In this document: one piece after another, positions 15,463 to 24,605 of the stretch
Layout: each line of letters opens with the position of its first letter
Numbering within the stretch: the first letter of the stretch is position 1
Source: Massilia rubra
GTDB lineage: Bacteria; Pseudomonadota; Gammaproteobacteria; Burkholderiales; Burkholderiaceae_D
Direction of reading: 5' to 3'
Length of the DNA: 64,000 bases
Assembly (NCBI RefSeq): GCF_011682065.1
Contig: NZ_VUYU01000007.1
Span: 62,001 to 126,000, forward strand
Made by a program: the position numbers and the translations under genes
The notes under the pieces: generated by a model
What the model saw: the letters and a program-made list of their open reading frames with translations, nothing else
Told to the model about the DNA's origin: nothing
The model's database searches: none

Positions 15463-17385
15463 ATGAAGATGACACCGTTGCGCTGGATCGCCCTTGCTCC
15501 GCTGTTGCTGGCCCTGCCCGCGGCCGCGCAGTTGTCGGCTGTCGCGGCCAAGGCCATGGCCGACATGTCGATCGAGGAACTGGCCAATATCGAGGTGACG
15601 TCGGTGTCGAAAAAGCCGGAACGCCTGGCCGCCGCGGCCGCTTCCGTGTTCGTGATCACGGCCGACGATATCCGCCGCTCCGGCGTGGCCACCTTGCCCG
15701 AAGCGTTGCGCCTGGCGCCCAACCTGCAAGTGGCGCAAACCAGCGGCTACGGTTACGCCATCAGCGCGCGCGGTTTGAATACCAGCCGCAACACCGTTCC
15801 CAACAAGTTGCTGGTGCTGATCGACGGGCGCTCGGTGTACTCGCCCTTCTTTTCCGGCGTGACCTGGGACGCCCAGCAAGTCATGCTCGAAGACATCGAG
15901 CGGATCGAAGTCATCAGCGGGCCCGGCGGCACTTTGTGGGGTGTCAATGCCGTCAACGGCGTTATCAACATCAGCACGCGTGCCGCCAGCGCCACCCGGG
16001 GCAGCCTGGTGGTGCTGCGCGCCGGCCAGCGCGGCAATCATGTGGCGGTGCGCCAGGGCGCGGGCGACTGGCGGGTGCAGGCCAGCTATCTCAACGAGCG
16101 CCATACCGAGCTGGCCAGCGGCGCGCCCGTCAACGATGCGCGCCACCAGTGGCAGGCCGGGATGCGGCGCGACTGGGGCGGCGGCGCCGACCTGTTCAGC
16201 GTGGTCGGCAACGCCTATCGGGGCGTACTCGACCAGCCCGAACCGGGCTCGATCTCCACCGGCGGCAAACTCGACCTGGGTGCGATCGGCTCGTCCGGCG
16301 CCAGCCTGACGGCGCACTGGACCCATGCGCTGGCCCGTGGCGGCAGCCTGACGCTGCAAGGCTACATCGACCACAGCGAGCGCGACGTGCCGCCGACCTA
16401 TGCCGAGCGCATCCAGGTGGCCGACCTGCAATTCCAGCACAGTTTGCCCGCCGGCAGTCTCGGGCAACTGGTGTGGGGCGCCAATGTGCGCCACACCTGG
16501 GATGCGGTGACCAATAGCGCAACGGTCGCCTTCTTGCCGGCCAAGGTCGAGCAGGACTGGTACAGCCTGTTCGCGCAGGATGAGCTTGCCTTGCGCGAGA
16601 ACCTGCGCCTGGTCCTCGGCGCGCGGGTCGAGCACAATGATTACACCGGCGTCGAGTTTTTGCCCAGCATGCGCCTGGCGTGGCAGGTAGCACCGCAGCA
16701 TGCGCTGTGGAGCGGCGTCTCGCGCACGGTGCGCGCGCCATCGCGGCTCGACGCCGACACCTTTGTTCCCGGCAAGCCCCCGTATCTCCTGCGCGGCGGG
16801 CCGCAGGTGCGTTCCGAAGTGGCCAAGGTGTTCGAGCTCGGCTATCGCGGCCAGCCGCTGGCGCAGCTGTCGTACTCGGCCACCGTGTTTCACAACCGCT
16901 ACGACTATTTGCGTACCCAGGAATACAACGTGGCCGGCGGTTTTTTGACCTTCGACAGCAAAATGGAAGGCAAGTCGAGCGGCATCGAGATGTGGGGCAG
17001 CTACCAGGCCACGCCCTGGTGGCGCTTGAATGCCGGCTGGCTGGCGCTGCACCAGCGCTTTGCCCTCAAGGCGGGCAGCAACGACGCGCCCGCGCCGCGC
17101 ACCAGCGGACGCGACCCGTCGCACACGGCGCAGCTGCGATCGACCTTCACCTTGCCGGGCGACAAGGAACTGGAAGTGGCGGTGCGCAAGGTGGCGCGGC
17201 TCGACAGCGACAAGGTGCCCGGCTACCGCGCGCTCGACGCCCGCCTGGCCTGGCGCGTGTGGCCCGATCTGACGCTGTCGGTGTCGGGGAATAACCTGAA
17301 CGGCGCGCATGCCGAATACGGGCCGCTGGCCACGCGCAGCGAAGTGCCGCGCGAAATCGCGGTCAAGCTGGTGTGGATGCATTGA
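15463..17385 (+). CDS. TonB-dependent outer-membrane receptor
   Basis: A 640-residue receptor. A signal peptide (WIALAPLLLALPAAA) is followed by MSIEELANIEVTSVSKKPER, a TonB-box-like lead often seen in this receptor subgroup. The plug domain comes next (VFVITADDIRRSG, LLVLIDGRSVYSPFFSGVTW, IERIEVISGPGGTLWGVNAV), then a beta-barrel ending in a VKLVWMH C-terminus whose terminal aromatic is close to the BAM signal. The ligand is unknown; no Fur box or riboswitch was seen upstream. An alternative ATG is two codons downstream. The gene overlaps the start of a zinc-ribbon protein gene. Confidence 0.88.
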   Translation: MKMTPLRWIALAPLLLALPAAAQLSAVAAKAMADMSIEELANIEVTSVSKKPERLAAAAASVFVITADDIRRSGVATLPEALRLAPNLQVAQTSGYGYAISARGLNTSRNTVPNKLLVLIDGRSVYSPFFSGVTWDAQQVMLEDIERIEVISGPGGTLWGVNAVNGVINISTRAASATRGSLVVLRAGQRGNHVAVRQGAGDWRVQASYLNERHTELASGAPVNDARHQWQAGMRRDWGGGADLFSVVGNAYRGVLDQPEPGSISTGGKLDLGAIGSSGASLTAHWTHALARGGSLTLQGYIDHSERDVPPTYAERIQVADLQFQHSLPAGSLGQLVWGANVRHTWDAVTNSATVAFLPAKVEQDWYSLFAQDELALRENLRLVLGARVEHNDYTGVEFLPSMRLAWQVAPQHALWSGVSRTVRAPSRLDADTFVPGKPPYLLRGGPQVRSEVAKVFELGYRGQPLAQLSYSATVFHNRYDYLRTQEYNVAGGFLTFDSKMEGKSSGIEMWGSYQATPWWRLNAGWLALHQRFALKAGSNDAPAPRTSGRDPSHTAQLRSTFTLPGDKELEVAVRKVARLDSDKVPGYRALDARLAWRVWPDLTLSVSGNNLNGAHAEYGPLATRSEVPREIAVKLVWMH

Positions 17386-17834
17386 AGAAGAAAAAAGTGG
17401 CGTCGCCGCTGGCCACCGCGCCGGCCGTTCCGCGCCAGTGGTCGGAAAAAAGCCAGGGATCGGTGGCGGCGTCGTTTCGCACGCACTATACCGATCGGGC
17501 TTACCGTTGCCATACCTGCCGCAAGGATGTCGTGTTCACGGCGGCCGAGCAGAAAATCGCGTACGAAGTCAAGAAGACCCACATCGCTGTGCGGCGCGTG
17601 CTGTGCGAAGCGTGCTGGAAAGAGAGCCATGTGGTGGCGCAGAAAATTGCCGCATGCGAGGTGCGCTGGGCCGGGTCGAAGCACGTGTTGGCGCGCGATG
17701 CGGAATTTCTGTCGGCGTGGAGCGGGTTGCTTCTGGAACATCAGCACTACGGCGCCAGGGAGAACAGCGCGGCAAAAAATATGCTGCGCAAATTACTCGA
17801 CCGGGCCATCGGCGCGGACGCGCAGAATGAATAA
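17373..17834 (+). CDS. Small zinc-ribbon protein
   Basis: A protein of about 150 residues with a four-Cys zinc ribbon: C46-x2-C49 (YRCHTCRKDVVF) and C78-x2-C81 (VLCEACWKE). A Lys-rich N-terminus and a helical C-terminal half follow the usual layout of small DNA- or protein-binding ribbon proteins of unknown function. The frame opens with a GTG at 17373 overlapping the receptor gene by 13 nt; a TTG at 17382 and a GTG at 17397 are other possible starts, and no clear ribosome-binding site decides. Translation is probably coupled to the TonB receptor stop. Confidence 0.6.
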   Translation: MDALKKKKVASPLATAPAVPRQWSEKSQGSVAASFRTHYTDRAYRCHTCRKDVVFTAAEQKIAYEVKKTHIAVRRVLCEACWKESHVVAQKIAACEVRWAGSKHVLARDAEFLSAWSGLLLEHQHYGARENSAAKNMLRKLLDRAIGADAQNE

Positions 17835-17847
17835 CGGGTGTCCGCCC

Positions 17848-18037
17848 CCGGTGTCAGGTCTGACATTCGGACACGAGCTAAGCTGTAAGTGCCGCTTTTA
17901 CAGCCGAGGTCGTGTCCGAATGTCAGCGCAGTAATCGGCGGGGTGCGCCGAAAATCGCGCCGAAGCAAGCACCTTATATAACTGGCAGATATGAAAACCG
18001 CTGTCCTTATGGTGTTTGCTTAAGAGACCTGACACCG
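17848..18037. repeat. Nested inverted-repeat element with CCGGTGTCAGGTCT ends
   Basis: CCGGTGTCAGGTCT (from 17849) is inverted near 18024-18037 (AGACCTGACACCGG). Inside, a 17-nt perfect inverted repeat (17860-17876 and 17910-17926, CTGACATTCGGACACGA) encloses a further GCTGTAA/TTACAGC stem, giving a strong hairpin. Four spaced copies of GACACCGGCT follow to about 18085. There is no coding potential. It resembles in style the element at 7355-7559. Confidence 0.75.
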
Positions 18038-18107
18038 GCTTGGACACCGGCTTGACAGACACCGGCTTCTGCTGACACCGGCTGGAGACGCTTGAGGCGC
18101 CGCCGGA

Positions 18108-18689
18108 TTACTTGTTACGGTTGGCGATTTCGTTGCCCAGGAAGCCGCCGCCGATCACACCGGCTACCGTGGCAATTTTCTTGCCTTTGCCGCCGCCAAT
18201 CTGGTTACCGAGCAGGCCGCCAATGACCGCGCCGGTGCCGATGCCCACGTAGTTAGGGCCGCTGGCTTGCTGGACCGGTTCGCGATAGGCCGGCTGGGCG
18301 CGGTAGCTCGGCTCCTGGCGCTGGGCGACGCGGGTGTGCTGCGGCGCGCGGTGCACCACTTTCTTCACGGCCGGTTTCTGGTACACCCGCTCCGGTTCAG
18401 GCTGCGCCTGTGCGGCCGGCGGCGAATATTTCGCTACCAGCATTTGCGCATCGGCCAGTTGCTGCGCGGTCGGCGCCGGCTGGGCCACCAGCACCGCTGG
18501 TGCGACCGGCGCGGCCAGCGCTTGCGGAGCGACCAGTGCTTGCGGCGCCGTCGCCACGCTGCTGTCGGCCTTGGAGCTTGGAAGCAGGCCGGTGATTGCC
18601 GCCGTGCCCGCCACGCTGACCGCGATGACCGACAGCGCCGCTGCCGCCATTAATGGATGAATACGCGAGAGAGTGTTGACCTGTTCCAT
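18108..18689 (-). CDS. Glycine-zipper 2TM domain protein (17 kDa surface antigen-like)
   Basis: A 193-residue protein. An N-terminal membrane segment (LMAAAALSVIAVSVAGTAAI) is followed by an Ala/Pro-rich linker (about residues 40-140). The C-terminal glycine zipper (YVGIGTGAVIGGLLGNQIGG and VAGVIGGGFLGNEIANRNK) is the Rickettsia 17 kDa antigen/SmpA-like 2TM pattern. Such proteins are usually envelope associated. There is no lipobox Cys, so it appears to be anchored by the N-terminal helix. It is monocistronic, lying downstream of purB on the same strand with a terminator between them. Confidence 0.82.
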   Translation of the reverse strand: MEQVNTLSRIHPLMAAAALSVIAVSVAGTAAITGLLPSSKADSSVATAPQALVAPQALAAPVAPAVLVAQPAPTAQQLADAQMLVAKYSPPAAQAQPEPERVYQKPAVKKVVHRAPQHTRVAQRQEPSYRAQPAYREPVQQASGPNYVGIGTGAVIGGLLGNQIGGGKGKKIATVAGVIGGGFLGNEIANRNK

Positions 18690-18783
18690 GATAGTGCTCC
18701 TGTTCGTTTGATCTTGAGTAAAAGATTAACGCAGGGAAGCTCCGCCAGATAGACGGAAACCCGTATCAGTCGTAAGTGAATGT

Positions 18784-18807
18784 AAAACGGGCCCGCAGGC
18801 CCGTTTT
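18784..18807 (-). terminator. Intrinsic terminator after purB
   Basis: AAAACGGGCC-CGCA-GGCCCGTTTT gives a 10-bp GC-rich stem with four T on the minus strand, about 25 nt after the purB stop. The short T run makes it a moderate terminator. Confidence 0.75.
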
Positions 18808-18831
18808 GCAACTTGGCGTGAAACGCGGCGC

Positions 18832-20223
<1,392 letters not shown>

Positions 20224-20388
20224 TTATGGCGGAGTAGAGGAGTGGTGTGCATTGCAGCAAAGAGCGCCATTTTACCACTGGCGGCCTTGTCAAGCCGGTG
20301 TTGCTGGCATGTTGCCGGGCCGGTTTCGAGGCCATCGCAGGGCGGGCGCGATGCTATACTGTCAGCCAATCGTTCACTCTAAGCATCT

Positions 20389-20997
20389 ATGAAACTCATC
20401 GGTTCCACCGCCAGTCCGTTTGTCCGCAAGGTTCGTGTCGTCATGGCCGAGAAAAAGCTCGACTATGATTTCGAGCTCGAGAACGTCTGGACGGCCGAAA
20501 CCCGGATTCATCTGTCCAATCCGCTGGGCAAGGTGCCGTGCCTGATCATGGAAGACGGCAGCTCGATGTACGATTCGCGCGTCATTGTCGAGTACATCGA
20601 CACCCTCACGCCGGTCTGCAAGCTGCTCCCGCCGAACGGGCGCGACCGCTCCGACATCAAGGTCTGGGAAGCGCTGGCCGACGGCGTGCTCGATGCCGCC
20701 GTACTGGTGCGCCTGGAAAAAACCCTGCGCCCGGAAGAGCAGCAGAGCGCGGCCTGGATCGAACGCCAGATGGGCAAGGTGCATGCCGGCCTGGCGATGC
20801 TCTCGACCAACCTGGGCGAGTCGCCTTTCTGCAAGGGCAACCATTACACCCTGGCCGACGTCGCCGTCGGCTGCGCGCTCGGCTGGATCGCCTTCCGCTT
20901 CCCCGAGATCGACTGGCGCACCGACTACCCGAACCTGGCCAAGCTGTTCGACAAGCTCTCCGAGCGCCAGTCGTTCAAAGACACGGTGCCGTTCTAA
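20389..20997 (+). CDS. Glutathione S-transferase
   Basis: A 202-residue GST. The thioredoxin-fold N-terminus has KLIGSTASPFVRKVRVVMAE with Ser at the catalytic position, the cis-Pro loop NPLGKVPCL and the glutathione-binding DSRVIVEYID. The C-terminal helical domain includes FCKGNHYTLADVAVGCALGW, the usual N-capping/hydrophobic staple region. It conjugates glutathione to electrophiles; the substrate is unknown. Only 17 nt separate it from the LacI-type regulator gene, so the two could share a transcript despite unrelated roles. Confidence 0.9.
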   Translation: MKLIGSTASPFVRKVRVVMAEKKLDYDFELENVWTAETRIHLSNPLGKVPCLIMEDGSSMYDSRVIVEYIDTLTPVCKLLPPNGRDRSDIKVWEALADGVLDAAVLVRLEKTLRPEEQQSAAWIERQMGKVHAGLAMLSTNLGESPFCKGNHYTLADVAVGCALGWIAFRFPEIDWRTDYPNLAKLFDKLSERQSFKDTVPF

Positions 20998-21014
20998 ACG
21001 CGCACTGCGGGGCA

Positions 21015-22061
21015 ATGGGTACTTCTCCACCGGATCACGCTGCAGGCAGCGCCGCACAAAAGCGTTTGCAGATGGCCGACATCGCGCGCCTTGCCGGCGT
21101 GTCGAAAGCGACCGTCTCGCGCGCGTTGAACCGCAGCCCGCTGGTCAACGAGGAAACCCGCACCCGCATCCTGGAGCTGGCCAGTTCCCTCAAGTACACC
21201 ATCAATATCGGCGCGCAGAACCTGCGGCTCAAGCAGAACCGCACGATCGGCGTGGTGGTTCCCTACGATTCGACGACGCGCCAGCATTTGTCCGATCCGT
21301 TTTTCCTGAGCATGCTCGGCAGCCTGGCCGATGCGCTGACCGAGCGCGGTTTCGACATGCTGCTCTCGCGCGTGGACGCCGAGCAGCTCGACGCGGCCGC
21401 CATGCCTTTCGATACCGGGCGCGTGATCGGCCTGATCCTGATCGGCCAGTGGCGCCATCACGACCAGCTCAACGGGCTGGCGGCGCGCCACGTGCCGATC
21501 GTCGTGTGGGGCGCGCAGCTGCCGCAGCAGCTCTACACCACCGTCGGCGGCGACAACGTCAGCGGCGGCATGCTGGCCACCGAACACTTGATCGCGGCGG
21601 GGCGCAGGCGCATCGCGTTTTTTGGCGATATCAACCTGCCTGAAGTCGCGCAGCGCTACAGCGGCTATTGCAACGCGCTGGCCAGGCATGGCTTGCCGCT
21701 TGACCCGCAACTGCGGGTGTCGGTGTCGTTCCTGCCCGAGGGCGGCGACCAGGCGGTGCGCGAGATCGAGCGCCGCGCCGTGCCCTACGATGCGGCGTTT
21801 GCCTGCAGCGACTTGCTGGCGATGACCGCGATTAACACCCTGCGCGCGCTCGGCAAGCAGGTGCCCGGTGATGTCGCCGTGGTCGGTTATGACGACATCG
21901 AACTGTCGACTTACTTCCATCCGCCGCTGACCACGATCCGCCAGCCGATCCGCGCCGCCGGACAGGCCTTGGTGGGGGCGCTGCTGGCGATCATCGACAG
22001 CAAGCCGGCCGGCTCCTTGCAATTGCCGACCGAGCTGATCGTCCGCGCGACGTCCGCCTGA
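21015..22061 (+). CDS. LacI family regulator of the sucrose locus (SuxR-like)
   Basis: A 348-residue LacI/GalR regulator. After a short leader, the helix-turn-helix (QMADIARLAGVSKATVSRAL) and hinge (NIGAQNLRLKQNRTIGVVVP) are followed by a periplasmic-binding-protein-like effector domain (GDNVSGGMLATEHLIAAGRR, AVVGYDDIELSTYFHPPLTT). It lies directly upstream of a TonB receptor, amylosucrase, MFS transporter and fructokinase set, as suxR does in the Xanthomonas sucrose locus, so it probably represses these genes without sucrose or fructose. The start at 21015 is uncertain; an ATG at 21072 would begin at the helix-turn-helix itself. Confidence 0.88.
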   Translation: MGTSPPDHAAGSAAQKRLQMADIARLAGVSKATVSRALNRSPLVNEETRTRILELASSLKYTINIGAQNLRLKQNRTIGVVVPYDSTTRQHLSDPFFLSMLGSLADALTERGFDMLLSRVDAEQLDAAAMPFDTGRVIGLILIGQWRHHDQLNGLAARHVPIVVWGAQLPQQLYTTVGGDNVSGGMLATEHLIAAGRRRIAFFGDINLPEVAQRYSGYCNALARHGLPLDPQLRVSVSFLPEGGDQAVREIERRAVPYDAAFACSDLLAMTAINTLRALGKQVPGDVAVVGYDDIELSTYFHPPLTTIRQPIRAAGQALVGALLAIIDSKPAGSLQLPTELIVRATSA

Positions 22062-22102
22062 TCTTCCATTTGTATTTTCCTTGCAGCGCCTGTCCGACGA
22101 AG

Positions 22103-22118
22103 ATGTAATCGGTTGCAT
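22103..22118. promoter_or_regulatory. Secondary LacI-type operator
   Basis: ATGTAATCGGTTGCAT differs at two positions from the perfect operator ATGCAATCGATTGCAT 67 bp downstream (centre to centre). Two such sites upstream of one promoter suit cooperative binding or looping by a tetrameric or dimer-pair LacI protein. Confidence 0.6.
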
Positions 22119-22168
22119 TAATCCGCTATGTTGTGGAAAAAACGCCTCATTTCTTTGTATTGAAAGAA

Positions 22169-22208
22169 AATGCAATCGATTGCATTAAAAAATTGCATGA
22201 GTCATAAT
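22169..22208 (+). promoter_or_regulatory. Promoter with perfect LacI-type operator over the -35 box
   Basis: AATGCAATCGATTGCATT (22169-22186) is a perfect 18-bp palindrome with the central CG usual for LacI-family operators. Its right half contains TTGCAT (22180-22185), which with a 17-nt spacer and CATAAT (22203-22208) makes a sigma70 promoter 58 nt before the receptor ATG. Binding there would block RNA polymerase. Confidence 0.75.
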
Positions 22209-22265
22209 CTGCTCGCACACACCAATAAGCGCCGGTCTACGGCGCATCCCCTACCGGAGGAGACT

Positions 22266-24548
22266 ATGACATTCCAGACCACCCGCATGGCTGCGGCCGT
22301 GTCCATCGCGGTGCTTCACATCGGCGCCGCCGCCCAGCAAACCCCGTCCACCGAGGCGCTCGCCACCGATGGCCTGAACATGGAGCGCGTCGTCGTCACC
22401 GGCACCAGCGGCGGCGCGTCGAAAATGAAGTCGAGCGTCTCGGTCAGCACCATGGAGCTCGACGCCGTCCTCAAGACCGCGCCCACCAGCGCGGCCGACG
22501 TGCTGCGCGCTATCCCTGGCGTGCGCTCGGAGTCATCCGGGGGCGAAGGCAATGCCAACATCTCGATGCGCGGCGTGCCGGTGTCGGCCGGCGGCGCGCG
22601 CTACGTGCAGATCCAGGAAGACGGCCTGCCGGTGCTGCAATCGGGCGACTTCAACTTCATCACGCCCGACAGCTACGTCAAGATCGACGGCGGCCTCGAT
22701 CACCTGGAAGTGGTGCGCGGCGGTTCCGCATCGACCCTGGCCAGCAACGCGCCGGGCGGCATCATCAACTTCATCAGCAAGACCGGGGTGGAGAAGGGCG
22801 GCAGCGTCGGCCTGACCAAGGGCCTCGATTACGACACCACGCGGGTCGACTTCGACTACGGCGCGCCCTTGTCGGACAAGACGCGCTTCTTCGTGGGCGG
22901 CTTTTACCGGTACGGCGAAGGCATCCGCAAGACCGGCATGCACACCGAACAGGGTGGCCAGATCCGCGCCAATGTCACCCATGAACTCGAGCATGGCTTC
23001 ATCCGCTTGTCGTTCAAGCACGTCAATGACAAAACGCCGGCCGGCCTGCCTGTGCCGGTCCAGGTGAGCAACAAGGTCATCTCCGAGATCCCCGGCATCG
23101 ATCCGCGCGAGGTGAGCTTCTATTCGCCGCACTGGGTGCGCGACGTCACGCTCGCCAAGGATAACGGCAAGGTCGCCAGCGATGTGAACGATGGCCTGGC
23201 CGTCAAGAGCACCGCCATCGGCCTGGAAGCGCGCTTCACCCTGGGCGACGCCTGGAGCCTGAGCGAAAACCTGCGCTGGTCGGATAACACGGGCCGCTTT
23301 ATCGGCGTCTTCGCGGGCAACAACGGCAGCATTGGCGACTACACTTTCGCCACCGGGCCGAACGCCGGCAAGGCCTACAGCGGCCGCGCCTTTTCCGCAG
23401 TGGTATTCAATACCTCGATCGACGACGCCGGCGCCGTGTTCAACGACACCCGGCTGTCGAAGACCTTTACCCTGGACCAGGGCACCAGGCTGACCGCCAC
23501 GGGCGGCCTGTACCTGTCCGTGCAAAACCTCGGGCTGACCTGGAACTTCAACGAGTACCTGATGCAGGCCAGCGGCGACCAGCCGGCGCTGCTGGGCACC
23601 GCCAGCGCCACCCCGGGCCTGGTCGGACCGGCGTTCGGCGCCTGCTGTTCGCGCGCGGTCGACATGCAATACAAGCTGCGCTCTCCTTACGTGAACCTGG
23701 GTGTCGAGCGCGGCGCATTGAATGTCGATGCCAGCCTGCGGCGCGACATGCAAAGCGCCAGCGGCAGCGCCAACATCGCCACCGGCGCCACGCGCTACGA
23801 TCCGGTGACGGCGCAGCGGGTCGACTATGACCTTGCGCGCACCTCGTATTCGGTGGGCGGCAACTACAAGCTGGGCACCGGCCTGGCGGTGTTCGCGCGC
23901 GCCAGCGACGGCGTCGCCTTCAATGCGGACCGCATCCTGTTCGGCTCTCCGCTGGACGGCAGCGCGCCGGTCAGCATCAACACGGTCAAGCAGCTCGAAG
24001 GCGGCGTCAAATGGCGCAAGGGCGGCATCAGTACCTTCGCCACCGTGTTCCAGGCCAGGACGCGCGAATCGAATTACGAGGCGACGACGCAGCGCAGCAC
24101 CGCCAACAGCTACGACGCCAAGGGCGTCGAGCTGGAAGCGGCCTACAACGGCGGCGCGCTGCGCGTGGCCGGCGGCCTGACCTGGACCCATGCCAGGATC
24201 ACCGCCACCGCGCCCGGCGCCGAAGCCGTCATCGGCAATACGCCGCGGCGCCAGGCCAAGGTGGTGTACCAGCTCACGCCGAGCTACGTCATTGGGGACG
24301 CCAGCTTCGGCGTGAGCGCGATCGGCACCGGAAAATCGTGGGCCGACGACGCGCACACGATCATCATGCCGGCCTATGCGGTCGTGCATGGCTTTTTCAA
24401 TTACCAGTTGGGCGAGCGTACCCAGCTCGCGTTGAGCGCGAACAACCTGTTCAACAAGATCGGCTACACCGAAGTCGAAAGCGACGGCCATGCCGCCCGT
24501 TCGATCAGCGGCCGTGCGATCAAGGCCAGCATCAGGTACGCATTCTAA
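22266..24548 (+). CDS. TonB-dependent receptor of the sucrose locus (SuxA-like)
   Basis: A 760-residue outer-membrane receptor. A signal peptide ends near HIGAAAQQ; the lead GLNMERVVVTGTSGG is TonB-box-like. The plug shows VLRAIPGVRSESSGG, ISMRGVPVSAGGARYVQIQE and LDHLEVVRGGSASTLASNAPGGIINFISKTG spread over about residues 75-185, then a long barrel ends in AIKASIRYAF with the terminal Phe required for assembly. GGAGGAG before the ATG at 22266 settles the start. Locus content implies uptake of sucrose or a related glucoside, as for Xanthomonas SuxA; specificity cannot be read from sequence. Confidence 0.9.
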   Translation: MTFQTTRMAAAVSIAVLHIGAAAQQTPSTEALATDGLNMERVVVTGTSGGASKMKSSVSVSTMELDAVLKTAPTSAADVLRAIPGVRSESSGGEGNANISMRGVPVSAGGARYVQIQEDGLPVLQSGDFNFITPDSYVKIDGGLDHLEVVRGGSASTLASNAPGGIINFISKTGVEKGGSVGLTKGLDYDTTRVDFDYGAPLSDKTRFFVGGFYRYGEGIRKTGMHTEQGGQIRANVTHELEHGFIRLSFKHVNDKTPAGLPVPVQVSNKVISEIPGIDPREVSFYSPHWVRDVTLAKDNGKVASDVNDGLAVKSTAIGLEARFTLGDAWSLSENLRWSDNTGRFIGVFAGNNGSIGDYTFATGPNAGKAYSGRAFSAVVFNTSIDDAGAVFNDTRLSKTFTLDQGTRLTATGGLYLSVQNLGLTWNFNEYLMQASGDQPALLGTASATPGLVGPAFGACCSRAVDMQYKLRSPYVNLGVERGALNVDASLRRDMQSASGSANIATGATRYDPVTAQRVDYDLARTSYSVGGNYKLGTGLAVFARASDGVAFNADRILFGSPLDGSAPVSINTVKQLEGGVKWRKGGISTFATVFQARTRESNYEATTQRSTANSYDAKGVELEAAYNGGALRVAGGLTWTHARITATAPGAEAVIGNTPRRQAKVVYQLTPSYVIGDASFGVSAIGTGKSWADDAHTIIMPAYAVVHGFFNYQLGERTQLALSANNLFNKIGYTEVESDGHAARSISGRAIKASIRYAF

Positions 24549-24553
24549 GCCCC

Positions 24554-24598
24554 GCCGCGGCCGGCGCGTCCACCCTGCGCCGGCCGCGGCCTTTTTTT
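24554..24598 (+). terminator. Strong intrinsic terminator between receptor and amylosucrase genes
   Basis: A perfect 14-bp GC stem (GCCGCGGCCGGCGC, 9-nt loop, GCGCCGGCCGCGGC) is followed by C and seven T. It begins five nt after the receptor stop and ends seven nt before the amylosucrase ATG, leaving no room for a separate promoter or normal ribosome-binding site. Confidence 0.9.
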
Positions 24599-24605
24599 GG
24601 CCACC

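Noticed and set aside
15448-17382. A 644-codon minus-strand open frame over the TonB receptor gene
   Set aside because: Antisense shadow of a convincing receptor with plug and barrel motifs.
22533-24491. A 652-codon minus-strand open frame over the sucrose-locus receptor
   Set aside because: Antisense shadow; low-complexity translation with no motif, while the plus strand has a strong ribosome-binding site and signal peptide.
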